64,000 nucleotides of DNA from Labia minor (GCA_963082975.1 OY720346.1:23740720-23804719), one strand, 5' to 3'. Shown: positions 12,778-25,055, numbered from the stretch's first letter. Numbers and translations: made by a program. Notes: generated by a model not told the origin, from the sequence alone.

Positions 12778-12950
12778 AAGGGGACCCTCCATTCCTGGAA
12801 ATTTCCTGCATTCGCAATAGACCCTTTCTACGATCCCCAGAGGTATCGATTCGAAAAGAGGCGAGGGCTGGCTGTAGGGCGGGAGTGGTATATAGAGACC
12901 CCAAAATGGATCAATACCAAGTTTTTGGCAAGGATCTATGCAACATACGT
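12778..12950. other. GC-richer patch, unidentified
   Basis: A block of unusually balanced composition follows a TA microsatellite. It is open for 70-90 codons in three overlapping frames on both strands, which is what absence of AT-rich stop codons would give by chance. It contains GGTATCGATTCGAAAAG but no clear tRNA fold. No protein family recognised; possibly a fragment of a repeat. Confidence 0.3.
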
Positions 12951-12990
12951 TTAAAAAAATATGCAAAAACAATATAGATATATATATACA

Positions 12991-13533
12991 CGAGGTGAGT
13001 ATAAAAAGTTCGGTGAATGGTATGATAAAAACATAAAAAGAGAATGTTAATTGTAAATACCTTTATTAAGCTTCAAATACTCTCCCACTTGCCACAACAC
13101 ACTTCTGAAAACGTTTGTATAACGCTTGAAAACTGTTGGACAAGTCTTGATGTGGAATCGTTCTCAGAATAGCCGTCACAACGTTCAGGCCGGCAATCCA
13201 CAAGCAGGACACCAGAAAACACTGAACGTGTAAGAGAGATGCTAACAAAAGATTGACTCTGCGAATAACAGCCGAAGAATTGGGTATTAGCAAAGACACA
13301 GTAAGTAGTATTTTCTGGTGTCCTGCTTGTGGATTGCCGGCCTGAACGTTGTGACGGCTATTCTGAGAACGATTCCACATCAAGCTTTCTCCAACAGTTT
13401 TCAAGCGTCAAACGTTGTCAGAAGTGTTTATGGCTAAAGAAGAGTATTTTGAAGGTCAATAAAGGTATTTACAATTAACATTCTCTTTTTATGTTTTTAT
13501 TATACCATTCACCGTACTTTTTAGACACACCAC

Positions 13534-13534
<1 letters not shown>
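12991..13534 (+). mobile_element. Fold-back mariner derivative
   Basis: Outer arms of about 85 bp are inverted copies (left CGAGGTGAGTATAAAAAGTT, right reversed CGTGGTGTGTCTAAAAAGTA, both followed by CGGTGAATGG). A second inverted pair lies further in, at about 13141-13219 and 13311-13385, containing GGCCGGCAATCCACAAGCAG. The unpaired centre (about 13220-13310) encodes, across a frameshift, the mariner transposase phrase LRITAEELGISKDTV. So the element is a palindrome built around an N-terminal transposase scrap. The right flank is TA as expected; the left flanking TA is altered. It has no function of its own. Confidence 0.75.
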
Positions 13535-13581
<47 letters not shown>

Positions 13582-14681
13582 TTGCTTTAAAGTAAACTTA
13601 TCCATTGAATTTTATTAATGAAATTTTTAAAAAATGTTTTGAATTTTACAAGATTTGTATTTATTTATATATTCTATTAATATAAAGGGGTATCTCTCTC
13701 TTTCAATATATGGTATATATATATATATATATATATAATGTTTCTTTATATAATATATAAAAAGAAAAAGGAACATTTTTTTTTCATTTCTAGAAAAAAT
13801 GGACAAATTGATGATAATTGTTCCAACGGATCATTGGAAAGGTTACTGACCTAGTGTATCTTTTTCTTAAAATATTATTGTACCATACAAATTAATGATA
13901 ATTGTTATAGATGTTTTCTGAAGATCAATTTGTTGATTATAAAACACATGAGAAAACTTTCTAGAAATATAATTGGTAATAATAAAGAAAAAAAATAATT
14001 TAATTTTACAAGACCAAGATTGGTTGAAATTTCTCTTCTATACCAAAATTTAGAATTGTTTTTAAATAAGGTCATCAATATTAAAAAATATATCGCGATA
14101 ATTATTATTTAATATTTTCGCGATTCAATATTGTCGACTAAAAAGATCACTTTTGATTTAAATAATTTTAAACTAATTTTATAAAAAAAAACTAATATTA
14201 AATAAAAAATGGAAGTAATTTAAATTTCATTGTGTTGATACTGTTATTTTTTTTAATTATTATTCTAGCCAACTAATTTCCATAACGAATAGATTTGAGT
14301 TTTTAGGTGAAGTTTAGTTCTGTATTCAAGTTGAATTGAATTTGGACACCCAAAGCCACTGATACCGAAACAAATCCAAGACCTTGCGCTAGTTCTCATC
14401 TCGCTTGCTTAAAAGTAATCTTTCTAGTTTTTAATGAAAAAATCAGTTATAAACTTTTTCAATTTAATTGATTATTTGTGTCTGTTTTTGCTTAAAAATT
14501 ACGTATTCAGAATTTGGTAATATTTTAGTATAATAATTTATTAATTTAATATAGAAAAATAAATGGGATAAATTACCATTTTTATTATTTAAAAATAGTA
14601 TTATTGAAGTTAATAGAATTAGGTAGTTTATTTTTATTTATGATAAATTAATAAGACTCTATGAGAGTATTTGACTTTTAT
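13535..14681. repeat. TA microsatellites and AT-rich filler
   Basis: A long TA tract (13535-13577) abuts the mariner derivative and a second lies at about 13714-13737. The rest to 14681 is AT-rich with no recognised gene. Confidence 0.6.
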
Positions 14682-15572
14682 AAGTTGACCTGTGGCCAGG
14701 TCCAAAACGACCGACGGTTTGAAGTAAATTAATTTCCAGCTACAGAAACAATTTCAAATAATTTTAATATATCTATTAATGTAATAAAAAACAGATAGGC
14801 ATATAACATAAATATTTTAAATTTTATTTTATTTATAATATATATGCAAGACCAGGCTGTGACGTCATGAATGGCTGGATGATGTCAAATAATTTTAAAT
14901 TAAGAAAAAACTAATGAAGATGATTTTTCCCGAGGATAAAACCAATACAAAGTGCATGATTCGTGATGAAATGTAAAAAATCTCCTCATGTGAAATTTGG
15001 TGTCAAAATAACCCTTCCCTTCCTATCGTCGATCGCTAATACTACCACTTCCGGTTTCCGGATTTGCACCAAAAGTTGATCAATTCATCCTACTGATGCA
15101 TTAAGTAAATATACCAAATTTCATAAAAATCCGTTGAGCCGTTCAAGCTGTACACATCTATACGGACACACTGCGGAGGGACGGACGGACAGACATCATG
15201 CTAAAATCTGTTAAGAAAATGCATGATTCGTGGAGATATGTAAAAATCTCCACATGTGAAATTGGGTGTCAAAATAACCCTTCCCTTCCTATCGTCGATC
15301 GCTAATACTACCACTTCCGGTTTCCGGATTTGCACCAAAAGTTGATCAATTCATCCTACTGATGCATTAAGTAAATATACCAAATTTCATAAAAATCCGT
15401 TGAGCCGTTCAAGCTGTACACATCTATACGGACACACTGCGGACGGACGGACGTACAGACATCATGCTAAAATCTGTTAAGAAAATGCATGATTCGTGGA
15501 GATATGTAAAAATCTCCACATGTGAAAACGTGTGAAAACAATACCTCCCTTACTATCGTCGGTCGGTAAAAA
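14682..15572 (+). mobile_element. HINE-3 copy with internal 266 bp duplication
   Basis: 5' hairpin GACCTG-TGGC-CAGGTC (14687-14702), subterminal CGACCGACG (14708-14716), 3' inverted CGTCGGTCGGT (15557-15567) and an A-run. The body (from about 14990) is tandemly duplicated: the phrase AAAATAACCCTTCCCTTCC recurs at 15005 and 15271, a 266 bp period. Both units contain the CTTCCGGTTTCCGG block and the GGAC-type microsatellite. This explains a length near 890 bp against about 600 bp for the other copies. Confidence 0.75.
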
Positions 15573-17123
15573 ACGGAGTGCAGATGTCAAACTGTTTGAG
15601 TCGATAAAGTTCTCTGTATTAAATGATAAAGTATCTTACTTCTTAACGAATTTAAATTGAAAAATAAAATAAATTTTTAGTATATAAATGAGTATTTTTT
15701 AATAATTAATTTGTGCCAAATATATTATATATATATATATGATTAAAGACATATATAATTCGATTTGTCTACATGAATATTTTAACCAATAATTCCTTCA
15801 ATCTAAATATTTACTATTTCTTTTGAAATCTTTAAAAAGAAAATGAAAGTGAAAAAAAGAGACAATCTTGAGGCGACAGAGATGAAACGTTTTCGAAATT
15901 TGATTATAATCCCTTAATCAAAATCAATTTATAACTTCATAGTGATTTGATTCAGTTAAAAAGGATTTGAAAATTGAATTAAAAAGAGTCGTTTGAGATG
16001 AGGGTTTCGAAAATCAAATCATTCTTACTTCATTAACTTACTTCGTAATATGGAAAATTGATTAGATTTTCCTGGAGGAAAACGCAAAAAAAGAAAATAA
16101 ATATTTTTCAGTCTAACGAATAATTGAATTAAAAAAATAAGATTATGATTAATAAGTGAAAAGAAGTTGTACTAAATTTAACTTGTATTTTTTTTAATTA
16201 ATGATTGTAATTAAATATGAAAACATCTCTAGGGATTAAATGTTCCTGATAAATGTTATCATTATCTGAAATCTAAATTACGTAAAAATCATTTGTTTAT
16301 AATTTAAATCTTCTTTTTTACAAGCGAATAGGTCAATTAATTCAACGTTTATCGTATTTTTATCAACATGACACTATCAGTATTTAGTACAATTAAGATT
16401 GATGTTTTCAAAGAATCAACAATTCGGACAACAGAATTAAATACCCTGAACAATCTTTCAACTGGATAAAAAGATGTTTTTAAAATAAAAAATACAAATA
16501 AATAAATAATTGGAATACTCAGAAATTCATCCAATATAAAAACCATCAATTAGGACTTAAGAAGTATTTTTCTAATTTGTCGAAAATATTCAAAGAATTT
16601 TAAATTTATTTTGTGATACAATTTATCAATCTCAATCTATAACTCAATCGAACGTTCTTGATCACAGCAATAATATTCCCCCAAAAAATTCTTATCAAGA
16701 ATCATTTCAATCAAATTAGTTATTTTGTTTCCTTAATTAACAGGTATATAATTGAAGATATATTGAGGTGATTTATATAAAATAAAAATCAGGTAAAATT
16801 TAATTTTCTTTTAAAGGAATCTTACCATACGGAATAAACATGAACTATGATGAAATAATATTTACCTGCAACAAAAGAAAAATGAAATTAATATATTATT
16901 CACAATTACATAATTATTAAAATTATTTTAAAAAAAGATAATTGATGTATCAAGTTTTAAACAAATATATAATTAACTTTTAATTAAAGAATTATTTATT
17001 TTTTATTTATTATCGATACAAATTTCACTCCATTAAAAAAAATAATAATCTTATGTTTAAATCTCTAAATTATGAATATAGAGAAAAATATTTAGTTTTT
17101 GATTCATTAATTAATAATCTAGG
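15573..17123. other. AT-rich non-coding stretch
   Basis: Nothing recognisable. The 66-codon minus-strand ORF at 16349-16549 has a hydrophobic stretch but no family resemblance and lies in plain AT-rich sequence. Confidence 0.55.
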
Positions 17124-18531
17124 TATCTAATAGTAGGATATAATAATAATATATATAAAGGTATTTGTCTGCACATTGCTCAGAATTTAAAAGTTTTTGC
17201 ATATCTTCGCGTTTCATGACCTCTAGAATCCAAAAGTGACTTTAGAATTTTTCATGTCTGTCTGTCTGTCCGGAAAATAACTATTTTATAGACTCAGAAT
17301 TGGCTGAACCGATTTCTATGAAATTACATCACAATATTCTTATATACCTCTATAGTAACATAGGCTATACATTTTATTAATATCTAATCAATAACCGCAG
17401 AAATTAATTTTTTAAAGTTTATATAATTCTCCGTGTTGTTCATTCAAGAGCCTGGCGTGACCCACTGGGTCAGTGGCAAAATCATATAACACAACGAATA
17501 TAAATTTTTCTAGCAATTCCCAATCAAAGAATTATTATAATATTTAACTTTTTATTTTAAATTCTAATATTCAAATATCATTTCAATTAAATAATTTATT
17601 CTAAATTTTAATTAATTTAATAAAATATTTTTATCATATTTAACTTTATTTTTATTTATTCTTTTTATATATTTGAATCTTTCTTCTTTTCTATTTGAAA
17701 GTGAAAGGTTAAAAAAACAAAATATATTATTTTTAATGTTTTATGAATAGAAAAATATTTTCTAAACGTGAATTAAAATGACTAAATTATATTATTTTTG
17801 TTTTTGTTTCAATTATTAATTACAACTATATTTTAAGTGCAAAAATGATTTCTTGGTTATATAAAACATTAAAATATATAAAACAATTATTTTGCCTGTT
17901 GTATTATATGGGTGGAAGGCATGGTCTATGACCCTGGGAGATTAGAGTAGATTCAGAGTATTTGAGAATAGGATTCCTCTCAGCATTTATTGGCCAAAGA
18001 AAGATGAGGTCACCGGGGAATGACGGAGTCTACATAACGAGGAATTGCATGACCTCTATGCATCTTCAGAAATAGTTATGGTTATAAAAGCGAAAAGGCT
18101 GCGATAGGCAGGGCACGTGGCTAGAATGGGAGAGGAAAAAGATATTGGTGGGGAGACCGATTTGAAAACGTCTGCTTGGAAGACCAAGGACGAGTAGGAA
18201 GGGACTTAAGAGAGAGAGACAAGGGCTCAGGATAGGGACACTTGGAGAAATGTAGTTGTTGCGGCCAAGAAATTTCGAGTATCGTTGAGCCACATAGATA
18301 GATAAATAAATATAACATATACAATAATAATAATATATATAATTAATTTACTGATTAAATTAAAATATATTTTAAATAATAACACAAAAAGAAATTAATG
18401 TTTATGTAATATACTGATTGAAACAAAATGGATGTAAATCTTTTACGACTTTCAACCAAATACTATATACCACTCGGGGGTACAGGGGGCGGAGCCCCCG
18501 TCTAGGTGTCTTCGGCGCTCTGAGCAGCTAG
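17124..18531 (+). mobile_element. Helitron-like element 1, 5' end uncertain
   Basis: The 3' end is canonical for Helitrons: hairpin GGGGGC-GGA-GCCCCC (about 18485-18499), a weaker second GC hairpin, then GAGCAGCTAG ending in CTAG (18528-18531) followed by T. A plausible 5' region lies near 17124-17300 (TCTAATAG..., then TGTCTGTCTGTCTGTCC), but the exact TC start is not secure. The last ~190 bp is shared with the elements ending at 37565, 43438 and 56473. It carries a reverse-transcriptase tail fragment. Confidence 0.6.
17885..18300 (+). pseudogene. Non-LTR retrotransposon RT C-terminal tail fragment
   Basis: Across several frameshifts the plus strand encodes the downstream tail common to many non-LTR polymerases: near 17965-18060 FLSAFIGQRKMRS and RNCMTSMHL (from NEELHDLY-type sequence), then a KARRL...GHVARM equivalent near 18080-18125, and near 18235-18280 DTW-NVVAAAKNF. 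No catalytic RT domain is present. It lies inside the Helitron-like element and is repeated in the other Helitrons, which suggests it was captured by the Helitron rather than inserted independently. Confidence 0.7.
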
Positions 18532-18539
18532 TATATATA

Positions 18540-18660
18540 TATAGTACCGGGACCCCGAGCCTCGGCTCGGTACTTAAGTTAAAAAAAATGATTCATTATT
18601 ATTGGATTTGGCTGGTAATATTAATACCTGGGACACCGAGCTCTCGCTCTACCCTTTAAA
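18540..18660. repeat. Pair of diverged GC-rich hairpin units
   Basis: TACCGGGACCCCGAGCCTCG with the palindrome CCGAGCCTCGGCTCGG (near 18550) is followed about 75 bp later by a diverged version, TACCTGGGACACCGAGCTCT. Both then run into an A-rich stretch. They abut the Helitron terminus but are not part of its conserved 3' end. Element type unknown. Confidence 0.5.
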
Positions 18661-18689
18661 AAATATTGATACACAATTCTTTAATTATT

Positions 18690-19620
18690 TATTACAATTA
18701 TTAAATGTTACACATTTGCATCAATCTGATTAAAATTAATGAACTTGTGCTCCTCAATAATACATAAATATATAATATATAGGTACATATATTTTTTTTC
18801 TATAGTGTTTTTTTGAAAAACTGTTTAGCGCCCCAAGTGGTTATAAAACAAACTAAAGACAAAAAAACGTGCTTTGCAGCTTTTCGGAATTAAAAAAGCA
18901 AAATTGGCAGTCGTGGGACTGGCCGACAGAAGTGAAAACTTCTGCGTAAGAAATTTTAAAACAGACGAAATTCGCGCTATTTCACGAGAAAGATGAATTT
19001 CATATGCATGTATATATATATAACTTATATATTATTTTAAACATATATTTTAAACAAATTTGTAACTTATATTTATATATATATAAATACACAACTTTGT
19101 TTAAAATATTGCAATACGAACTGTTTTATAATTCTTATCTCTAACATAAAATATATATTTATTATGTGAAGTTCATTTCGTATAATTTTGATTATATATG
19201 TATATATGAAATGAACTTTACATAATAAATATATATTTATATGTTAGAGATAATTTATAAAACAGTTCTAATGACAATTCAAATTTCGCGCTCTGTTATA
19301 AGAAATTTGAAAGCAGATGGTTTCATGGTGTTGGTCACGATCACGCGAGTTCTATACTTTTTCCCCATCCCGCAAAAGTGCTCAACGCCGCTAAAGAAGT
19401 TTTCACTTCAAAAATTATTTAATATTTGGAAATATATCTGACTTATAGAAAAAATGAATATTAATTAAAGAAAGAAATAGTTTTTAAAATATCCTGAATA
19501 ATATGTAACAATTTTCAAGATAGAAATTTATTACAATATTACAATTATTAACTGTTGCATCATTGCATCAATCTGATTAAAATGAATGGAACTTCGGGTA
19601 CTCAATAATAATAAATAAAA
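18690..19620. repeat. Direct-repeat-flanked block with a large palindrome
   Basis: A roughly 90 bp segment containing TGCATCAATCTGATTAAAAT occurs near 18716 and again near 19563. Between them lie two imperfect inverted arms, about 19119-19188 and 19205-19256, which share ATAATAAATATATATTTAT and can form a long cruciform. AGTGAAAACTTCT (about 18932) is also mirrored as AGAAGTTTTCACTT (about 19396). The 66-codon ORF at 19241 runs from one arm and is not credited. It may be a composite or fold-back element of unknown class. Confidence 0.55.
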
Positions 19621-19807
19621 TAATATTAATAAATATATTGAATAATATTTTATTGAAAAAATATTAAAACTTATAAAACTATCTAAAACTTTATTAATAA
19701 AAGAACAATGAATAAATAAATATAGAATAGTAATTTATTAAAAAGTAAACAATAGATAAAAAGAAAAAAAAATAACAAAATCATTATTTTCATTTTTAAA
19801 TAACGAT

Positions 19808-19873
19808 TCACCCGGCGAGTTTCGAACCGACGAAATCCACTCGTTAAAACATCAGTCCAACCGCTGGACTATA
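19808..19873 (-). repeat. tRNA-like SINE head or tRNA relic
   Basis: On the minus strand TAGTCCAGCGGTTGGAC resembles a pol III box A (19855-19872) and GGTTCGAAACTC a box B (19817-19828). Spacing is about that of a tRNA. The arms do not give a clean cloverleaf, so I read it as a SINE head or degenerate tRNA rather than a working tRNA gene. Confidence 0.5.
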
Positions 19874-21282
19874 TGTATTTAGATAAAAAATTGTCATTTT
19901 TTTACTGTCTTAGCAGGCAGTATTAAAAATTTTGACGTTTTCCATATATAATTTTCAATTAAGAAATTAATAATGAAGCTGTATGTTTCAAGAGATATCA
20001 TCAATAAAACTTAATTTTTCTTTATAAATACTATATCTAGTGTGAATTTGAAAAAAATCGTTAGAGCGGTTTTTGAGAACCAATATATATAGATAAATAC
20101 ATATATACAATTTTAGCTAGCATAATAAGATAAGATATTTGTATGATTCATAGGATTGATATTTCGAAATACCGGAAATAATAAGCAGAAAAAGGAAAAT
20201 CTATATCTAAAAAAACATCAATCCAACATTCATTTTCAGGTTGAAGTATTCAATGATAAATTTGACATTTTTTTGAGAAAACCTTATTGAGATTGATTGT
20301 AATTTGATGGGCTGTAGGTAGTATTATTTCGGAAATTTTCTCGAAAACCGTGCCTAAGAAGTAGTTTACCCTTCTACATCTTCTTTCAAGTTGAATCTTT
20401 AATATAAAAATTATTTTTTAAATGTTAATTTTAACCAACAAAACTATAGAAAGACTACTATAATGCATTTAACAAAAGGTATATTTTATTTTTAATTACA
20501 AAGATTTGAAAAAACTCATTACAGATGATGAGAATTATAATAATATCAAAGAAAAACTGAATAATATACTCCTCATTAATTTAGGATGAATAAAAGCAAG
20601 CAATAGCAATGTTTCATCAAAAAATAAATGAAAAGTACGTGTGTTATATTGATTTTGTATTCACAATGATAGATAATGATGGATGGGTGACGTCATTCTA
20701 TCAGGTCAAAGATATTCATTGCCATCAGAGATAGAAAAAAATGGATATATATAGATTTGAAAGGGAATAAAAAATAAGCCTTTTCACAAAATAAAGGTAT
20801 TTAAAATCTGCATCTTTTATTTTATTGAGAAGTATACAAAAGATAAAAGTTATAGATATCTTTCCATACTATATAATATATATTCTAATCAAAATCATTA
20901 AAATATCAGAATAAAATAATATATGAATAAAAGTGACTAAAATATAAAAAAAATAAGAAAAATTATTTGAAATATTCATTTAAATTGACATAAATAATAA
21001 TAAAAACATAATATTTAAAATTATTTGTTTTTTCAAAGAAACGTTATCTTGGATTCCATTCTATGTTATTTATTTTGAAAATTACTTGGAATGTAGGTTT
21101 AATATATGCATTCGCTCTTAAAAGATATTAGTTTTAATGTTATTAATTTACTAATTATAATTAATAAATATTTTTTTAAGTGGAAATAATATTGGTATAT
21201 ATATTAATATTATTGATCCAATTATTTATTTTCTAAAAAATTAAAATTATTTATTTATTGTCAAGACCTCTTGAAATATATA
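19874..21282. other. AT-rich non-coding stretch
   Basis: No gene or repeat boundary recognised beyond short A/T runs. Confidence 0.55.
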
Positions 21283-21440
21283 TTAGCTTAGTGGAAGTCT
21301 TGCGCGTCTGTCTTTTAAGTATTTTGGGTTTGATTCCGGGTGTGGTATTGGAATTTTTCTATTTCTGGGGTCTGGTGAAAGGTCTATTCATACTTGAAAT
21401 AAGAAGTAGCGACCTCCGTTCAAGAAAATCATGATAAAGG
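21283..21440 (+). mobile_element. tRNA-derived SINE fragment
   Basis: TTAGCTTAGTGGAAGTC (21283-21299) fits a pol III box A and GGGTTTGATTCCGG (21326-21339) a box B, about 40 bp apart. They are followed by a non-tRNA body containing CTGGGGTCTGGTGAAAGGTC and AGTAGCGACCTCCG. The 3' tail and target duplication were not identified. Confidence 0.6.
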
Positions 21441-23165
21441 TTGCGAGTATGTTTTTTTACAGATCATACAACACCTCTATCAGTTGGCAAAAGATAAAAG
21501 GACTTCCTTAATAGTATGCTGAAAAACTTGAGGGTTTTTTTTTAAAGTACGTATATATTTTAACTTTACATAGGGTTTTAATTTTTACAAATATGTATAA
21601 TAAAGTTTAGTTTTTTATTTTTATAATATTTAAAAAAAAATTATTGATTCATCTTATTAAGGCGGTTTTGAAATTGTTAAAATTAATTAAATGAAACATA
21701 TGAATAGAAATGAAATTTTCGTATATTGAGAAAATGTTTTTTTTTATTCAGACTTAATCGGCCTTTGTGTGAAAGTTGTATATAAAATAATTTTTCAAAA
21801 CAATAAAATTGAATTTTATTTTTAATGTGAAAATTCTTAAAATTAATTATTTTTTCAATTTTGTATTTTATGATTATTTTATAGGTGGTTGAAATTGGAA
21901 TATGTATATAAAATTGTAATCTTAAATGAATTCAGTTAATTACCTTTTTAAAGATAGAGATATAATTTGATATTTTCCCCTAAAGGAAAAAAAACATTTC
22001 ATTAAGTTACAAAGGAGAAGAAAAATAGAGGCAAAATATTGGTCTTCTTTTCTTTCCTCTATCCAACTTTGGTTTTAGACATTTCCCAATGGTAATATAA
22101 TTTTATTTGCACGAAAAGGGCTTTCTATCTAAAATTCAATTAATGATGGTTTATTCTCTGCGAGAAACAAAAAGAACTTTGTGGATGAAGAAATCATGAT
22201 AATAAGAAAGGCTTATCGAATAACAGGGAGAAAGAGAGATAACAATGTAAATATGTCTATATATCGACCGAATGTTGAATAATGTGTAAATATTAGTGTA
22301 TTCCCCCGGCAGTAGGCGGAAAAAGAATTTTAATATCTGACGATAGGACGGATTTTATCTCTTTTTTTCATTTGTTATTAAACAATGTTTCTTGGTTATG
22401 TTTAATTTTAATCGAATAAGAAAGATTGCAAATATTGAAGTAAAATAATAATAATTATAAAAATATAATAATAAAATGAATCCAATATATAAAACCAGTG
22501 AAAAAAATTTTATGTAAGCATGTTTTTAAAACTATGTGAAAGTACAGTATTATATTAATAAAAAAGCATTTTATTTTAGATTTATTTCATTTTTCTCAAT
22601 TAATTTGTTTATAATTTGTTATATCAATGTACGAGGGTCAAGAATATAATAATGAACCAAAGATTCTTCTTTTGTAAGAAATTACCGAACAATATCTTTT
22701 TCTAGACTCTAATCAATTTTCATTTTTGGAGGTTTTGATTTAATGTAATTATCCGCGGCATACACACACATACAGACACACCTTACCGAGAATATTTTCA
22801 TTCCGAAATAGTTAGAATATGATGATTCTTTAGAAATCTCTAGGTCTTTAGCAATTTCGGAGAACTTCAATCGAACATCTTGCATTACGATCCTGATGCC
22901 ATTTGTCCTTCATTTCGCGAACATTTGATACTCTTACATTTGGAAAAATAAATTATTTTACTACAAATTTAAATTATACATTTGAATACCGATGTTTAAA
23001 AATTATTTATTTCCCCAATTTTATATATTGTTATTATTATTAAATTTTTTTACACATAAATCATTCAACATATATTTATTTAAATTCAATTTTCTCGAAA
23101 TTAATAAATTTTCATGAATTTTAAGTATATTATATATATATATATATATTTTCATGAATTTTAAG

Positions 23166-23207
<42 letters not shown>

Positions 23208-24256
23208 ATAAATAATAAAGTTATTCCACGTTATGAAAGGGAAAAGATACACACAATAGAGAAAATGGAAATTGCTCATTTAAATAAAGGAGACTCTGCA
23301 TGTTCTTAATGACTGAATGGAGAACGGTTCAAATGAATATTCAAATCAAATGTCTACTCAAATATAGAGACAGCACAATCCCTGCTATAAAATTTAGAAC
23401 ATGTCTGAAACTAGAGAGAGAGATAATAATTATACAACATTATTTATAAGAACTTCTTAATTAATACTATGGATTTATTCTAAAGCAAACATACAATATA
23501 TATATTTATTGTATAGAAATTTTGAAAGGTATATTGAAGTATATTTAAGGTATATAAATAAAAAGGATAATAGAACTTTTAAAACATAAAGTTATAAATA
23601 ACGATATATGAAGAATAAATAATTATAAATTGGGTATTAAATTAAGTTAAGTTACTATTTCATTAATTAGTTACCATTAAATGTATCGTTTTTTCAAATT
23701 ACATTTATCAACAAATCTAAATTTGTTCCTTTGTTTGAACCTGTAATCTAAAATACCATTAGTGTTTTTTTTTTTTATTATTATTAATAATAAATAGAAA
23801 TTTTCTATTCAGATCGCCTGAATTCATTTCGACTTTTTTTTCCTTTTATTTAAATGGTTAAATAATAGCTCTCTTTCTGGGTAAGTCAAGAATAGAAAAC
23901 CTTATCGATAAATTAACCATCTATAACTTCTATTTGAAGTATTATTATTTATAAAAAAAAAATGAATTTTGTTCCAACATCAATACTAATGAAATGGCTA
24001 AGAGAATTTATTATTATTATTATATTCCATTTTGAATGTATTTTGTAATATCCATTTTGTAATATAATTAATGTTAAAGTTACATATATAATTAAATTTT
24101 AATGTATAGATCTATATAAATAATTTATCCATCTAAAAAAATCTAAAGAAAAAATAAGAAATTACCTAATTATATTTTATTTTGAAAAAAAAAAAAAAAT
24201 ATATAAAAGTGTAAATTATGTATACGTAAGTCAGTTTATTGGTAATATTATCTATC
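21441..24256. other. AT-rich stretch with a worn HINE-like relic and TA tracts
   Basis: Around 22725-22930 the order GAGGTTTTGATT, a CACA/CATA tract with CAGACACACC, then AAATCTCTAGG and CAATTTCGGAG resembles the 3' half of a HINE, but no terminal repeat survives. At 23113-23206 a 45-50 bp unit ending in a TA tract is duplicated (TTTTCATGAATTTTAAGTAT twice). No gene seen. Confidence 0.45.
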
Positions 24257-24800
24257 GATCGTATCTATCTCTGTGATGAAACTAATTTCTTGGCCGCAAC
24301 ATTCACATTTCAGAGCTATTCAAACTTTTTCTAATTAATTTATATTCGCTTATTATTGATAGTATAATTTGCTTCTTTGGTCTACATTTTGATTAGTTTT
24401 TCAAACAAAATGCTACCTAGTCTTTCTTGACCTATTCGAATCACGTGTTCCGCTCATATTAACTCCATGGATTTTATTTTTATTTTTTTTTATTTTTCAA
24501 AAAAAAATTACATCTGCCCTCAAATAGGGCAATAATAAAACATTTCAAAATATACAAAAGTAACGTGTTCCGCTCATCATAACTCCATGGATTTTATGAT
24601 TCTATGTTTGGGGATGCATAGAGGTCACATAATTTCTTATTATGAAATCACACCATTCCCCTATGATTTGATCTTTTTTCGGCTCATAAATTCTACAGCA
24701 AATCCTATTTTCAAATACCAATCATCTATTCTCGTATACCAAAGACATGATCACACTTCAAATCCATTTAATACGACAGGAAAATTACCAGTTTTATGGA
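24257..24800 (-). pseudogene. Non-LTR RT tail relic, minus strand
   Basis: Reading the minus strand, about 24600-24755 matches the same tail seen at 17885-18060 (GTGATTTCAT, ATGTGACCTCTATGCATC and so on), heavily mutated. A small 3' piece (GCGGCCAAGAAATT on the minus strand) is at about 24283-24297. A 120 bp tandem duplication (CGTGTTCCGCTCAT at 24443 and 24563) breaks it. It is much older than the copies inside Helitrons. The 87-codon plus-strand ORF across it is antisense to this relic and not credited. Confidence 0.6.
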
Positions 24801-25055
24801 CTTTAATTTTGATATTCATCGTTAATAATTTTAATGAAATAAGCCCATAAATAACAAACACTAGCCAATAATTTCGATTCTCACTTCTTTTTCTGGGTTA
24901 ATGAATATACCCATGCTATTCAATAATAAATTTTTCATATCTAATAAATATTTAAATATTTCACGAAAACTAATATTCGAATTTTTTTTTCTTTAATTAA
25001 ATTTCGTTCGATTTCCCTCCAACTTGTTCATTCACTTATTCTAATTCTAAAATAA

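Noticed and set aside
12632..12977. Overlapping ORFs on both strands around 12.7-12.97 kb
   Set aside because: Three frames open at once over a GC-richer patch indicates composition, not coding; no family resemblance.
13066..13404. 112-codon minus-strand ORF
   Set aside because: Spans the inverted repeats of the mariner fold-back; transposase similarity is on the plus strand and frameshifted.
13535..13577. Origin or satellite interpretation of long TA tracts (also 23180, 32877)
   Set aside because: Simple dinucleotide microsatellites are common in such AT-rich genomes and nothing else supports a function.
16349..16549. Candidate Lrch LRR exon on the minus strand
   Set aside because: Hydrophobic residues are present but no LxxLxLxxN spacing; the sequence is ordinary AT-rich DNA.
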